A stretch of DNA of 64,000 nucleotides from JACCVL01 sp963695375 (GCA_963695375.1 OY968767.1:1612001-1676000), one strand, 5' to 3'; positions 34,174 through 45,174 are shown, counted from the stretch's first letter. Made by a program: numbers and translations. Notes: generated from the sequence alone by a model not told the origin.

Positions 34174-34734
34174 CTACCAGGCGGTGATGTTCGACGTCGC
34201 CAGCACCCGCCGCAGCATCGGTTCGAAGGACGCCAGCGGCTCGGTGTCGTAGTCGGGGTCGAACGACACCTGGTCGTAGTTCGCGCAGAAGTCGACGGTC
34301 GCCTGGTACCAGGGGTGGTCGCGGTAGCGGTCCCGGGCGTTCGGGTCCAACCCGACGTGCGCGAAGTAGTAGACCCCCTGGAAGAGCCCGTGGTGCTTGA
34401 CGATCCAGTGGTTCCGCTCGCTCACGTACGGGCGTAGCACGGCCGCGGCGACCTCCGCGTGGTTCGCCGGCCCGAGGACGTCGCCGATGTCGTGCAGCAG
34501 CGCGCAGACGACGAGCTCCTCGTCCTCGCCGGCCCGCATCGCGCGGGTCGCGGCCTGCAGCGAGTGCTCGAGCCGGGTGATGCGGTATCCGGTCGGCTCG
34601 TCCATCGCCCGCAGCCAGCCGAGGACCCGGTCGGGGAACGCGGCCAGCTCGGCCTGCTCGATCGAACCGAGGAAGGCGTAGTCCTCGGCCGTCCCGTCGC
34701 TCATCTTGGTGAACTGCACGGTCCGCGCGGTCAC
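34174..34734 (-). CDS. TmpB/PhnZ-like HD-domain diiron oxygenase
   Basis: The 186-residue protein has an HD-domain ligand set like that of the mixed-valence diiron oxygenases PhnZ and TmpB: His57 (LEHSLQAA), His81-Asp82 (LLHDIGD), His92 (NHAEVAA), His114/His115 (VKHHGLFQG) and Asp154 (NYDQVSFDP). These enzymes cleave the C-P bond of hydroxylated phosphonates. It follows a TmpA-like 2-oxoglutarate oxygenase with a 4-bp overlap, the arrangement known for the 2-(trimethylammonio)ethylphosphonate pathway. A PhnZ-type Tyr-x-x-Glu gate before the first His is not evident. Substrate is inferred; other hydroxy-phosphonates are possible. Confidence 0.72.
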   Translation of the reverse strand: MTARTVQFTKMSDGTAEDYAFLGSIEQAELAAFPDRVLGWLRAMDEPTGYRITRLEHSLQAATRAMRAGEDEELVVCALLHDIGDVLGPANHAEVAAAVLRPYVSERNHWIVKHHGLFQGVYYFAHVGLDPNARDRYRDHPWYQATVDFCANYDQVSFDPDYDTEPLASFEPMLRRVLATSNITAW

Positions 34735-35888
34735 GCGCTCACCGCCTGGACCGGCTGGTCCGCGGGCAGCGGCAGGTGCTCGCCGCGCAACACGCGCCGG
34801 CGCGCCATCAGGTCGTCCCACTCCATGTAGACATCCTGCAGGTGCCGGGCGCCGCTGGCCGGGTCGAAGGCCAGCCGCCCGTGCAGCACCCGGTGCCCGT
34901 GCAGCGTGATCAGGTCGCCGTCGGAGCACTTGAACGCGATCTTGTAGCGGTCCCCGTCGATCATCCGTCCGAGCCGCCGATACGCCGCGTAGAACGGCTC
35001 GACCCGGTCGTAGGGGACGGCGAGTGGCAGCGCCAGCTGGTTGGAGAAGCGGAACGTGCGCACCTCGCCCTCGGTGTCCAGCTGGATCATCGGGGCGGTC
35101 GCGCGGGTGTCCTCGCTCGGGCTGAACAGCTGGTAGCTCACCGGCGTCTGGGCGAGGACGTCGAAGGCGCCGGGGTCTTCCCGGCGCAGGTCGGCCAGCA
35201 CCGCCCAGCCGTCCACCAGGGTGGACTCGCCGCCGGATGCCTGATTGACGAGGAAGTGCAGCAGCTGCACGCTCGGTGGCCAGTGATAGCTGGGCATGTC
35301 GGTGTGCGGCTTGAGCTCCAGCGGGGTGTGCGCGACGTTGTAGCCGGTCGGGTCGTGCCGCACCTCGTGGATCCGCTCGAAGGCGACCTCCCGGACATGG
35401 CCGATCGCCTGAGCGAAACGCTCCACCTCGCCGGCCACCGACGGCACACCGCGCACCACTGCCGCACCGTGGTCGCGAAGCGCGTCCAGATAGGCGAGCT
35501 GCCCGTCGGTCGTGCCGACGACGTCGCTGTGGTCGAAGGTCGGGGGCCGGCCGAGGTCGGACCGCCAGAGCACCGGCACGTGCCGCCGGGTGGCGCGGGT
35601 CTGATCCGAGTAGTCGTGCTCCAGCAGCCACCGGGCGGAGTACGTCGACATGTGGCCGTCGTTCCATGCGATCCGCAGACCCTCGTCGGGACGGACCTGC
35701 ACGTCGACCGGCGCGATGTCGTCGGGGATCGAGGCGGTGAAGAGCTTGCGTTCGCCGGACTGCGTCACCCGGGAGTCGCCGGACCAGCTGTTGTCCCGCA
35801 GCCAGACGTGGTGGAAGTGCAGGGTCCGACCGGCCAACCGCAGGCACAGGCTGCGATCCCCCACGGCCACCTCGGTGATCTGCTCCAA
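34731..35888 (-). CDS. TmpA-like Fe(II)/2-oxoglutarate oxygenase
   Basis: The 385-residue protein resembles gamma-butyrobetaine hydroxylase. The iron triad is His195-x-Asp197 (KPHTDMPSYHW) and His336 (HRVLHGRLAF), with the Arg that binds 2-oxoglutarate just after. In butyrobetaine-type enzymes a zinc-binding N-terminal domain has cysteines after WLRDN; here they are replaced (WLRDNSWSGDSR). The TTG start at 35888 has GAGGAG 5 nt upstream. Paired with the PhnZ-like gene, the likely role is hydroxylation of an aminophosphonate such as 2-(trimethylammonio)ethylphosphonate. A carnitine-type substrate is the alternative. Confidence 0.72.
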   Translation of the reverse strand: MEQITEVAVGDRSLCLRLAGRTLHFHHVWLRDNSWSGDSRVTQSGERKLFTASIPDDIAPVDVQVRPDEGLRIAWNDGHMSTYSARWLLEHDYSDQTRATRRHVPVLWRSDLGRPPTFDHSDVVGTTDGQLAYLDALRDHGAAVVRGVPSVAGEVERFAQAIGHVREVAFERIHEVRHDPTGYNVAHTPLELKPHTDMPSYHWPPSVQLLHFLVNQASGGESTLVDGWAVLADLRREDPGAFDVLAQTPVSYQLFSPSEDTRATAPMIQLDTEGEVRTFRFSNQLALPLAVPYDRVEPFYAAYRRLGRMIDGDRYKIAFKCSDGDLITLHGHRVLHGRLAFDPASGARHLQDVYMEWDDLMARRRVLRGEHLPLPADQPVQAVSA

Positions 35889-35912
35889 GAAGGCTCCTCG
35901 CTCGACGTGACG

Positions 35913-35930
35913 GGTCCAAGTGTCCGGACC
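35913..35930. promoter_or_regulatory. Inverted repeats upstream of the TmpA-like gene
   Basis: GGTCC (35913-35917) and GGACC (35926-35930) flank a spacer, and GTCCGGAC (35922-35929) is itself palindromic. The site lies 25-42 bp upstream of the TmpA-like start, in the 193-bp spacer shared with the aldo/keto reductase. A possible operator; the regulator is unknown. The rest of the spacer is relatively AT-rich but shows no clear promoter. Confidence 0.3.
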
Positions 35931-36080
35931 TTCGTAGACATCCGGCAAACGACTGAATCTCGGTCTTACCCCCTCAAAAAGTGTGGCTCGGAGCCGACAA
36001 CTGGCCGGGGAGCGGATGTGGTCGTGATGCTGGATGCTGATCCCGCACGACCAGGCCACCGACCCAGAAGGGGCGTCCGC

Positions 36081-37061
36081 GTGGAGTACCGCACCCTCGG
36101 CCGGACCGGGCTGACCGTTTCGGAGATCGGTTATGGCGCCTGGGGGATCGGCGGCGGTGCCTGGGTCGGCGCAGCGGAGGACGAGTCCGTCCGCGCGCTG
36201 GAGCGGGCGATTGAGCTCGGGATCACCTTCATCGACACCGCTCGCGGCTACGGCGAGAGCGAGCGGATCGTCGGGCAGGTGGTGCGGCGTCACCAGGACG
36301 AGGGCATCTGCGTCGCCACCAAGGTGCCGCCGCGCAACGGTGCCTTCCCGGCGCCGTCCGGGATCGACCCGATCGACACGTTCCCCGGTGCGCACATCCG
36401 GGCCAGCGTCGAGGAGAGTCTGCGAGTGTCCGGCCTGGAGGCCCTCGACCTCCTCCAGTTCCACGTGTGGAGCGACGAGTGGATCGGCCGGGGTGACTGG
36501 CTGGAGACCGTGACCGCGCTCAAGGACCAGGGCAAGATTCGGTGCTTTGGCGTGTCGATCAACGACTACCAGCCGGACAACGGGATCGGTCTGGTCGAGT
36601 CCGGGGTCGTCGACACCGTGCAGGTCATCTACAACGTCTTCCATCAGCAGCCGGCGGAACGGCTGCTGCCGGCCTGTCAGGAGCACGGGGTCGGCGTGAT
36701 CGTGCGGGTGGCCCTGGACGAGGGCGGCCTCACCGGCCAAATCACGGCAGCCAGCACCTTTCCCGAGGACGACTTCCGCAGCGGCTACTTCCGCGGGGAC
36801 CGGCCGACGCAGGTGGAGCGGCACGTCACCGCGCTGACCGAGGATCTCGCGGTGTCCGTCGACGAGATCCCGGACCTGGCCCTGCGGTACGTGCTGGAGT
36901 CGTCGGCGGTTTCGACGGTCATCGCCGGGATGCGCACGGTACGGAACGTGGAGCGCAACGCCGCGACCAGCGACGGGCGCAGGCTGTCGGCCGACCAGGT
37001 GGCCACGCTGCGCGTGCATCGCTGGGAGCGCAACTTCTACCTCGCCGAGCCGGACAGCTAG
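36081..37061 (+). CDS. Aldo/keto reductase
   Basis: The 326-residue NADPH-dependent oxidoreductase has the AKR tetrad Asp52, Tyr57, Lys81 and His128 (FIDTARGYGESE, VATKVPP, LLQFHVW) and the usual N-terminal YRTLGRTGLTVSEIGYGAWGIG, of which the first residues set the GTG start. It is divergent from the TmpA-like gene. AKRs reduce aldehydes or ketones, and a role with an aldehyde from the island's oxygenases is possible but speculative. A terminator-like hairpin follows at 37076. Confidence 0.9.
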   Translation: MEYRTLGRTGLTVSEIGYGAWGIGGGAWVGAAEDESVRALERAIELGITFIDTARGYGESERIVGQVVRRHQDEGICVATKVPPRNGAFPAPSGIDPIDTFPGAHIRASVEESLRVSGLEALDLLQFHVWSDEWIGRGDWLETVTALKDQGKIRCFGVSINDYQPDNGIGLVESGVVDTVQVIYNVFHQQPAERLLPACQEHGVGVIVRVALDEGGLTGQITAASTFPEDDFRSGYFRGDRPTQVERHVTALTEDLAVSVDEIPDLALRYVLESSAVSTVIAGMRTVRNVERNAATSDGRRLSADQVATLRVHRWERNFYLAEPDS

Positions 37062-37075
37062 CGCCGGACAGCCAG

Positions 37076-37099
37076 CGCCGGCCCGAAAAGGGGCTGGCG
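37076..37099 (+). terminator. Rho-independent-like hairpin after the aldo/keto reductase
   Basis: CGCCGGCCC (37076-37084) pairs with GGGCTGGCG (37091-37099), nine pairs with one G-T, around the loop GAAAAG, followed by TTGTC. It sits 15 bp after the stop. The 5' side also contains a direct repeat of CGCCGGACAGC. Confidence 0.65.
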
Positions 37100-37150
37100 T
37101 TGTCGCGGCCGCCGTGTTGGGGTGGAGCCACGCCGAGCCGGGGAGGGCCC

Positions 37151-39268
37151 ATGGAGCGCTTCGTCAGAGTCGTGCTCCAGCACCGCCGAGTCGTCGCCGC
37201 GACGTGGTTGGTGCTCTTCCTGGCCGGCGGGGTGGCCGCCGGCCAGTTGTCCGACCGGCTGACGCTGGACTTCTCCTTGCCCGGACAACCGGGCGACGAC
37301 GCCGAGAAGGTGCTGACGAGCGAGTACGGCGTCAGCACGTTCGACACGTTCGTGCCGGTCGTGACGGTCCCGGCCGGCCAGACCGTGGATGAGCGACGTG
37401 ACGACATCGCGGCCGTGTTCGACGAGGTGCGCAGCGAGGTCGGTGGCGAGACGCCGCTGCGCGTCGTCGACTATGCGAGCACGGACGACGAGCGGTTCGT
37501 GTCCGACGACGGCCGCAGCACGTTCGCTCTGGTCCAGGGGCCGCTGCCGGCCGGCTTCGGCCCCGGCCTGGAGCAACAGCTGCTGCCGGTTCTCCAAGCG
37601 GCGGCCGAACCACGCAACCTCGGCGTCGGCCTGACCTCGTACGGGCTGCTCTCCGCCGGTGGTGACACCGAAGGCCCGAGCGTGCTGGTCGAGACGCTGT
37701 TCGGCGCGGCCGGCGCGCTCGCCGTGCTGTTGTTCGTCTACGCGTCCTTCCTGGCACTGCTGCCGTTGCTGATCGCCGCGGTTTCGATCCTCACGACCTT
37801 CCTCATCGTGCTGGGTCTCACGACCTTCAGCGACGTGAGCTTCGTCGTGCAGTTCCTGATCTCGCTGATCGGGCTGGGGGTGGCGATCGACTACTCGCTG
37901 CTGGTCGTGTCGCGCTGGCGGGAGGAGCGCGAGCACGGTCACGACAACGAGGAGGCGGTGGTGCTCGCGGTCCGGACCGCCGGCCACGCGGTGCTCGCGT
38001 CCGGGGTCACGGTGGCGATCAGCCTGCTCGCGCTGATCGCCGTCCCGGTGCCGTTCCTTCGCAGCATGGGCATCGGCGGGATGCTGATCCCGCTGGTCAG
38101 CGTGGCGGTGGTGCTGACCCTGCTGCCGGCGCTGCTGGCGAGCTTCGGCCCCCGGGTGGACTGGCCCCGGATCCGGCACGAGGGGGTCGCCGCCCGCGGC
38201 TGGTCGGCCTGGGCCCGGCAGATCGTCCGGCACCGGTTCCTGGCGACCGCGGTCGCCCTGCTCGCGCTGGCCCTGCTGATCCTGCCGATCTTCGGGCTGC
38301 GGATCGGTCAGACCAGCATCTCGTCGCTGTCCACCAGTGGGCCGTCGTTCCAGGCCGCCCAGCAGCTGCGTGACGGCGGCATCGGGAACGGTGTGCTCAC
38401 CCCGATCGAGGTGCTGGTGCCCGACGACCAGGCCGCAGCCGCGGTCGAGGCTGCGCGCGGCGTCGACGGTGTCTATACCGCCGTCGAGGGCGGCTCGTCG
38501 GACGGGATCACCGTGGTCGACGTGCTCCCCACACGGGAGACCGTCGACAGCACCGGCACCGACGTGGTGGACGCGGTCCGGACCAGCGTCGAGTCCGCCG
38601 TGGCAGGCACCGTGCAGATCACCGGCGCCGGCGCCGGGGTCGAGGACTACTTCAACGCCGTGTACGAGAAGTTCCCGTACGTCCTGCTGATCATCGCGGT
38701 GGTGACGTTCCTGCTGCTGGTGCGGACGTTCCGGTCGCTGCTGCTCCCCCTGAAGGCGGTGATCTTGAACCTGATCTCGATGACGGCGGTCTTCGGCGCC
38801 ATCGTGTTCTTCTGGCAGGAGGGGAACGGCTCCGAGGCGATCTTCGGCGTCACCGAGACCGGCGCGATCACGTTCTGGCTGCCGGTGGTGATCTTCGCCT
38901 TCCTGTTCGGTCTGTCGATGGACTACGAGGTGTTCATCCTGGCCCGGATGCGCGAGGAGTACGACCAGGTGGGGACGACCTCGGAGGCCGTGATCACCGG
39001 GCTGGGCCGGACCGGGCGGCTGGTGACGTCGGCGGCGCTGATCCTGTTCTTCGCGTTCGCGGCGCTGGCCTCCGCACCCGGGACCGACATCAAGGTGCTC
39101 GGCACCGCGCTCGGGGTCGGCATCCTGATCGACGCCACCATCGTGCGGGCCCTGCTGGTGCCGGCGCTGGTCAGCGTCCTCGGCCGGTGGAACTGGTGGC
39201 TGCCCGCCGGGCTGGCCCGCGTGCTGCGGGTCGAGCCGTCGCCGCTGGCTCCCGCCGCGCGCGACTGA
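37151..39268 (+). CDS. MMPL family RND transporter
   Basis: The 705-residue membrane protein has two similar halves, each one membrane helix, an extracytoplasmic domain of about 120-150 residues and five more helices. MMPL motifs include GLGVAIDYSLLVVSRWREE (about 249) and FGLSMDYEVFILARMREEY (about 594), with the Asp-Tyr proton-relay pairs. Actinobacterial MMPL proteins export lipids or hydrophobic compounds. The start follows a GGGAGGGCCC stretch. The substrate is unknown and no lipid-synthesis gene is adjacent. Confidence 0.92.
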   Translation: MERFVRVVLQHRRVVAATWLVLFLAGGVAAGQLSDRLTLDFSLPGQPGDDAEKVLTSEYGVSTFDTFVPVVTVPAGQTVDERRDDIAAVFDEVRSEVGGETPLRVVDYASTDDERFVSDDGRSTFALVQGPLPAGFGPGLEQQLLPVLQAAAEPRNLGVGLTSYGLLSAGGDTEGPSVLVETLFGAAGALAVLLFVYASFLALLPLLIAAVSILTTFLIVLGLTTFSDVSFVVQFLISLIGLGVAIDYSLLVVSRWREEREHGHDNEEAVVLAVRTAGHAVLASGVTVAISLLALIAVPVPFLRSMGIGGMLIPLVSVAVVLTLLPALLASFGPRVDWPRIRHEGVAARGWSAWARQIVRHRFLATAVALLALALLILPIFGLRIGQTSISSLSTSGPSFQAAQQLRDGGIGNGVLTPIEVLVPDDQAAAAVEAARGVDGVYTAVEGGSSDGITVVDVLPTRETVDSTGTDVVDAVRTSVESAVAGTVQITGAGAGVEDYFNAVYEKFPYVLLIIAVVTFLLLVRTFRSLLLPLKAVILNLISMTAVFGAIVFFWQEGNGSEAIFGVTETGAITFWLPVVIFAFLFGLSMDYEVFILARMREEYDQVGTTSEAVITGLGRTGRLVTSAALILFFAFAALASAPGTDIKVLGTALGVGILIDATIVRALLVPALVSVLGRWNWWLPAGLARVLRVEPSPLAPAARD

Positions 39269-39289
39269 CCCTCGTTGCGATCAGGGTGG

Positions 39290-39365
<76 letters not shown>

Positions 39366-39415
39366 CCGTGCAGCGGTCGACTCTAGCAGCGGGCCAGGGG
39401 GCCACGAAATCGCGC

Positions 39416-41758
39416 TCAGGTGCCTGCCAGGCCGCCCGCCCGGCCGATCGCGTCGGCGGCGCGGGGTGCGGTCGACCGGTGCCGGCCGGTGCTGGATCGG
39501 GCGAAGTCCCAGGCCTCCAGGCTCCGGGCGGACAGCGGCTGCGCGAACAGGAAGCCCTGGGCCCGGTCGCAGCCGAGGCGCATCAGCTCGCGGCAGATGG
39601 CCTCCGTCTCCGCACCCTCGGCGATGATCTGCAGCCCCATCCGGCGGGCCAGCGTGATCGACGCCTCGACCACGGCGCTGTCGCGGATGTCGTCGGGCAG
39701 GCCGCCGACGAACGACTTGTCGATCTTCAGCTCGTCCACCGGCAGCATCCGAAGCCGTTGCAGGGACGACAGGCCGGTGCCGAAGTCGTCGATGCTGAGC
39801 CCGACCCCGAGGTCCCGCAGCTCGTGCAGCACGCGCATGGCTCGCTCGGCGTCGGTGAGCACGGCGTTCTCGGTGACCTCGATCACCAGCTCGCGGGGCA
39901 GTACGTCGTACTCGGCGAGGAGCTTGCTCACCGTGTCTGCGAACGTTCGGTCCACCAGGTTGGGCGCCGCGACGTTCAAGGACACCGGAACCCGCAGTCG
40001 CGCCGATCCGGTCTCCCGCCACGCACGCATCTGTTCCAGCACGATGCGGAGCAGCTCCTCGGTGAAGGGGCGCATCAGGTTGGTGTGCTCGACGGCAGGC
40101 ATGAAGTCATCCGGACCGAGCAGCCCGTGCTCGGGATGCTGCCAGCGAGCCAGCGCCTCCACGCCCACGAGCGCTCCGGTTCCGAGCTGCACCTGCGGCT
40201 GGTAGTGCACGACCAGCTCGCCGCGGGCCAAGCCCTCCCGAAGCGCGGCGACGACGCCGAGCCGGTCGGCACTGTGGTCGTAGCGGGTCGGGTCGTAGAC
40301 GGCATGCTCGCTGCGGTCCCGCTTCGCCTGGTACATCGCGACGTCGGCCCGGGACAGCAGGTCCGAGGCGTTGTCGGCGTGGTCGGGGTAGAGGGCCAGA
40401 CCGGTGCTCACCTCCATCGTGACGCTGACCGGGCCGAGCCGGAACGGGGTGAGCAGCGCCTCGGCCATCCGCCGCGCCACCGTGCGGGCGGCCTCGACGT
40501 CCAGCGGTCCGGTGGCCACCATCGCGAACTCGTCCCCGCCGAGCCGGGCCAGGATGTCGTCGGGGTGCCGGTGGTCGTCGAGCCGGCGGGCCACCTGGGT
40601 CAACAGCAGGTCGCCGGTCGAGTGCCCGAGCGTGTCGTTGATCTCCTTGAAGCCGTCGAGGTCCAGCAGCAGCACGGCGAACGGCTCCTGGTGCCGGATC
40701 CGCTGCTCGAGCACGCTGAACAGCCGCCGTCGGTTGGGCAGCCCGGTCAACGCGTCGGTGTGCGCCTCGCGGCGGGTGTCCGCCAGTGCGCGCAGCTCGC
40801 GGAAGGCGAGCATGGCCCGGCCGGTGGCGAGCAGGATCGCCGCGAGCGCGAGGTCGGTGGCGGCCTCGCCACCGCCCTCCCAGGACCGGTGCGCGAGCAC
40901 CCCCACCGCCACGACGACCGACAGGATCGGGGTGGCGAGAGTGCGCCAGTCGGTGCGCACCGTGATCTGCGCGGCCGTGGACGCCCAGGCGGCGGCCGCC
41001 AGTCCGACCGCACCGATCAGTCCGAAGCCGTCGACCCAGCTGGAACCGGTCCGATCCGCGGAAGCGAGCTGGACCAGCGAGTAGGTATGCGCGCCGACCA
41101 GGCACAACAGGCCGGACAGCAGCGCGAGCCAGGCCCGGCCGGGGCGCCAGCCGGTCACGGCGAAGAACGCCACGACGAGCGCAACCAGCAGCAGGTCGGC
41201 GACGGGGTAGGTCACCTGGACCAGCACCATCAGCCGACTCTGGTCACTGGCGGCGGTCAGGTTGTCGAAGGCCAAGGTCGCCACCACCGCGGCCGCGGCC
41301 AGGCCGCTCACGAGCCCGTCCAGCCAGGTGCTGGCGGTGAACTCCGCCACCCGGGCGCGCACCATCATCATGATCGACGCGTAGGCGAAGGGATAGAACG
41401 CCAGCGCGGACACGTTGGCCACCGCGGCCCAGGCGCCGTCGACGGAGGAGCCGGTCATCGCCTGCGCGAACGCTGCTGCCGACGACGCCGCCAACGCCAC
41501 CGACATCGACGACCAGGCCAGCCGGTCGGTGGCCACCGAGACGGCACGCACCAGGCAGGTCACCGTGGCGCCGAGCCACACCGTCGCGGACAGCCAGGGG
41601 GTGAGCTCGGCGCCGGGGGGCACCGGCAGTCCGGGGGCGACGAGCACCGTGTGCCAGAGCGTCACCACGACGATCGCGAGCATGGCTGCCTGCGCCAGCG
41701 GCGGCTGGCGATGGGTCAGCAGCGAGGTCGAGCCCGCTTGACGGCGCACTCTCAGCAC
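39416..41758 (-). CDS. Membrane GGDEF-EAL cyclic-di-GMP protein
   Basis: The 780-residue protein has about eight to nine N-terminal membrane helices (about 20-310), then a GGDEF domain (LGGDEFAMV intact) and an EAL domain with VEALARW, NVAAPNL, EVTEN, DDFGTG, KIDKSF and EGAET all present. Both synthesis and breakdown of c-di-GMP are therefore possible. The inhibitory RxxD site before GGDEF is not clearly kept. There is no PAS or other known sensor domain; the membrane part may sense. It starts with GTG, next to tRNA-Lys. Confidence 0.93.
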   Translation of the reverse strand: MLRVRRQAGSTSLLTHRQPPLAQAAMLAIVVVTLWHTVLVAPGLPVPPGAELTPWLSATVWLGATVTCLVRAVSVATDRLAWSSMSVALAASSAAAFAQAMTGSSVDGAWAAVANVSALAFYPFAYASIMMMVRARVAEFTASTWLDGLVSGLAAAAVVATLAFDNLTAASDQSRLMVLVQVTYPVADLLLVALVVAFFAVTGWRPGRAWLALLSGLLCLVGAHTYSLVQLASADRTGSSWVDGFGLIGAVGLAAAAWASTAAQITVRTDWRTLATPILSVVVAVGVLAHRSWEGGGEAATDLALAAILLATGRAMLAFRELRALADTRREAHTDALTGLPNRRRLFSVLEQRIRHQEPFAVLLLDLDGFKEINDTLGHSTGDLLLTQVARRLDDHRHPDDILARLGGDEFAMVATGPLDVEAARTVARRMAEALLTPFRLGPVSVTMEVSTGLALYPDHADNASDLLSRADVAMYQAKRDRSEHAVYDPTRYDHSADRLGVVAALREGLARGELVVHYQPQVQLGTGALVGVEALARWQHPEHGLLGPDDFMPAVEHTNLMRPFTEELLRIVLEQMRAWRETGSARLRVPVSLNVAAPNLVDRTFADTVSKLLAEYDVLPRELVIEVTENAVLTDAERAMRVLHELRDLGVGLSIDDFGTGLSSLQRLRMLPVDELKIDKSFVGGLPDDIRDSAVVEASITLARRMGLQIIAEGAETEAICRELMRLGCDRAQGFLFAQPLSARSLEAWDFARSSTGRHRSTAPRAADAIGRAGGLAGT

Positions 41759-41864
41759 GCTAAAGGCAGGATCCCCCCCGGTCCCTGCCCGACGGGGAGC
41801 GCCGTCCCGACGGCTGATCGCGTCGGTCCGAACGGCCGAGCCCGGGCCTAGCGGAACATTGAAG

Positions 41865-41882
41865 GATCAACTACTGTTGATC
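41865..41882. promoter_or_regulatory. Operator-like palindrome upstream of pirin
   Basis: GATCAACtactGTTGATC is a perfect 7-4-7 inverted repeat 42 bp before the pirin start, unusually AT-rich for this region. Size and form fit a MarR-type or HxlR-type operator; several pirins are under such redox-sensing repressors. No regulator gene adjoins it. Confidence 0.55.
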
Positions 41883-41924
41883 GTGGTCGTATGCCAGCAG
41901 TGCCGCTCGAGGAGGTCGATTGCC

Positions 41925-42905
41925 GTGCCTGCCGTCGCTGTCGAGGACCTGACCGTCCTGCCCCGGATCGCCGACCCCGGGCCCGCCGCCGCCACCCGTC
42001 CGGTCGCCCAGGTCACCACGGCGCCCCAGGGTTTCGAGGGCGAGGGGTTCCCCGTTCGGCGCGCGTTCGCGGGGGTGGACCTGAGCCTGCTGGACCCGTT
42101 CATCCACTTGGACCAGATGGGCGAGGTGGAGTACGCGCCGGGTGAGCCCAAGGGCACCCCGTGGCACCCGCACCGCGGGTTCGAGACCGTGACCTACCTG
42201 CTCGACGGGGTCTTCGAGCACAACGACAGTCATGGCGGCGGTGGCACGATCACCGACGGCGACACCCAGTGGATGACCGCCGGTTCGGGGCTGCTGCACA
42301 TCGAGAAGCCGCCCGAGTGGCTGGTCCAGTCCGGTGGGCTGTTCCACGGGCTACAGCTGTGGGTCAACCTGCCCCGGTCGATGAAGTGGTCTGCTCCGCG
42401 CTACCAGGACCTGCGAGGCAACGACGTCGGGCTCGTCACCACCCCCGACTCCGGTGCGCTGGTGCGGATCATCGCCGGTGAGGTCGGCGGTCAGGCCGGG
42501 CCGGGGTCAACGCACACGCCGATGGCCATGGTGCACGCGACGTTGTCGCCGACCGCCCGGCTGCGGCTGCCGTGGCGGCGGGACTTCAACGCGCTGGTCT
42601 ACGTCCTGGCCGGCCAGGGCACCGTCGGTGCGGGCGGTCAGCCGATCGGCACCGGTCAGCTGGCGGTGCTCGGCGCCGGTGACGTCGTCGAGGTCGCAGC
42701 CGCCGCCGGTCAGGAGAGTCGCTCGCCCTCGATGGAGGTCATCGTCCTCGGTGGGCTGCCGATTCGCGAGCCGGTGGCCTGGGCGGGACCGTTCGTCATG
42801 AACACCCGGGCCGAGGTGGTCACGGCGTTCGAGGACTTCCAGGCCGGCCGGATGGGTCAGATCCCCGCCGTCCACGGCGCGCCGACGAGGCTGATCGAAG
42901 GCTGA
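41925..42905 (+). CDS. Pirin family protein
   Basis: The 326-residue bicupin protein shows the pirin metal ligands in the first cupin: WHPHRGFETVTY (two His), SGLLHIEKP (His and Glu). The second cupin domain lies at about 200-290. Pirins bind iron, and some act as quercetin dioxygenases or regulators. GTG at 41925 has GGAGG 9 nt upstream. It converges with glpK. The upstream palindrome suggests inducible expression. The substrate is unknown. Confidence 0.9.
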   Translation: MPAVAVEDLTVLPRIADPGPAAATRPVAQVTTAPQGFEGEGFPVRRAFAGVDLSLLDPFIHLDQMGEVEYAPGEPKGTPWHPHRGFETVTYLLDGVFEHNDSHGGGGTITDGDTQWMTAGSGLLHIEKPPEWLVQSGGLFHGLQLWVNLPRSMKWSAPRYQDLRGNDVGLVTTPDSGALVRIIAGEVGGQAGPGSTHTPMAMVHATLSPTARLRLPWRRDFNALVYVLAGQGTVGAGGQPIGTGQLAVLGAGDVVEVAAAAGQESRSPSMEVIVLGGLPIREPVAWAGPFVMNTRAEVVTAFEDFQAGRMGQIPAVHGAPTRLIEG

Positions 42906-42907
42906 GC

Positions 42908-44385
<1,478 letters not shown>

Positions 44386-44389
<4 letters not shown>

Positions 44390-45174
44390 GGGCGGGGCGC
44401 CCAGAGGTCGTCGACGGCCCGGCTGATCTGGGTGGCTGCGTGCAGGGTGCCGTCCAGGATGTCGCGCCGCGGTCGGTAGCGACTGCCGATGAGCACCTCG
44501 TCCATCGGGGCCACCACCGCGACCGCCCCGACCACGAACCCGCCCGGGCCGTGCACCGGCGCGGCGATGCTCCCCTGGTCGGGGACGTGCTCCCCGGCCT
44601 CGGTGGCGTAGCCCTCGCGCCGCACCGCCGCGAGTGCCGCCGCCAACTGCGGAGGCGCCGTCACGGTCCGCTTGGTGTAGGCCGGCCAGGGCACCCCGGC
44701 CTGCGGATAGGACGCAGCCGGAGCCCGCGCGAGCAGTGCCTTCCCGAGCGCGGTGGCGTGCGCCGGGAGCCGTTGGCCGGTGCACAGCTTTTGGGCGCTC
44801 CCGTCCGGGCGGAACACGTGGTGCGCCACCAACACCTCGCCACCGGTCAGGACACCGACGCGGACCGACATCCTGGTCCGCGCGGCCAGCTCGTCGGCCC
44901 AGTTCATCGACTGCGAGCGCAGCTCCTGCGCGTCGATCCGGACGGCCCCCATCCGCTGCAGGCCCTCCCCGAGCACGTACCGGCCCCAGCGATGCGGCCC
45001 CTCGGCGCGGTCGACGAAGCCGACGCTGAGCAGGGTGCGGAGAATCCCGTGCACGGTCGGCTTGGGCAGGGCGAGCGCGGTGGACACCTCGGCCAGGCCG
45101 AGCGGTTCGTCCGCCGCACCGATCAGGCGGAGCACGGCCGCGGCCCGCTCGATCGACTGGATGCTGCCCGGCAC
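44386..45174 (-). CDS. IclR family regulator (GylR-like)
   Basis: The 262-residue protein has a winged helix-turn-helix (SIQSIERAAAVLRLIGAADE, then LPKPTVHGILRTL) and a full IclR effector domain. It is the analogue of Streptomyces GylR, an IclR repressor of glycerol genes. It overlaps glpK and is divergent from glpF. The GTG start has TAGCCT on the minus strand (45186-45181) 6 nt upstream, so its mRNA is probably leaderless. It likely binds the palindrome at 45196-45212. Confidence 0.92.
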
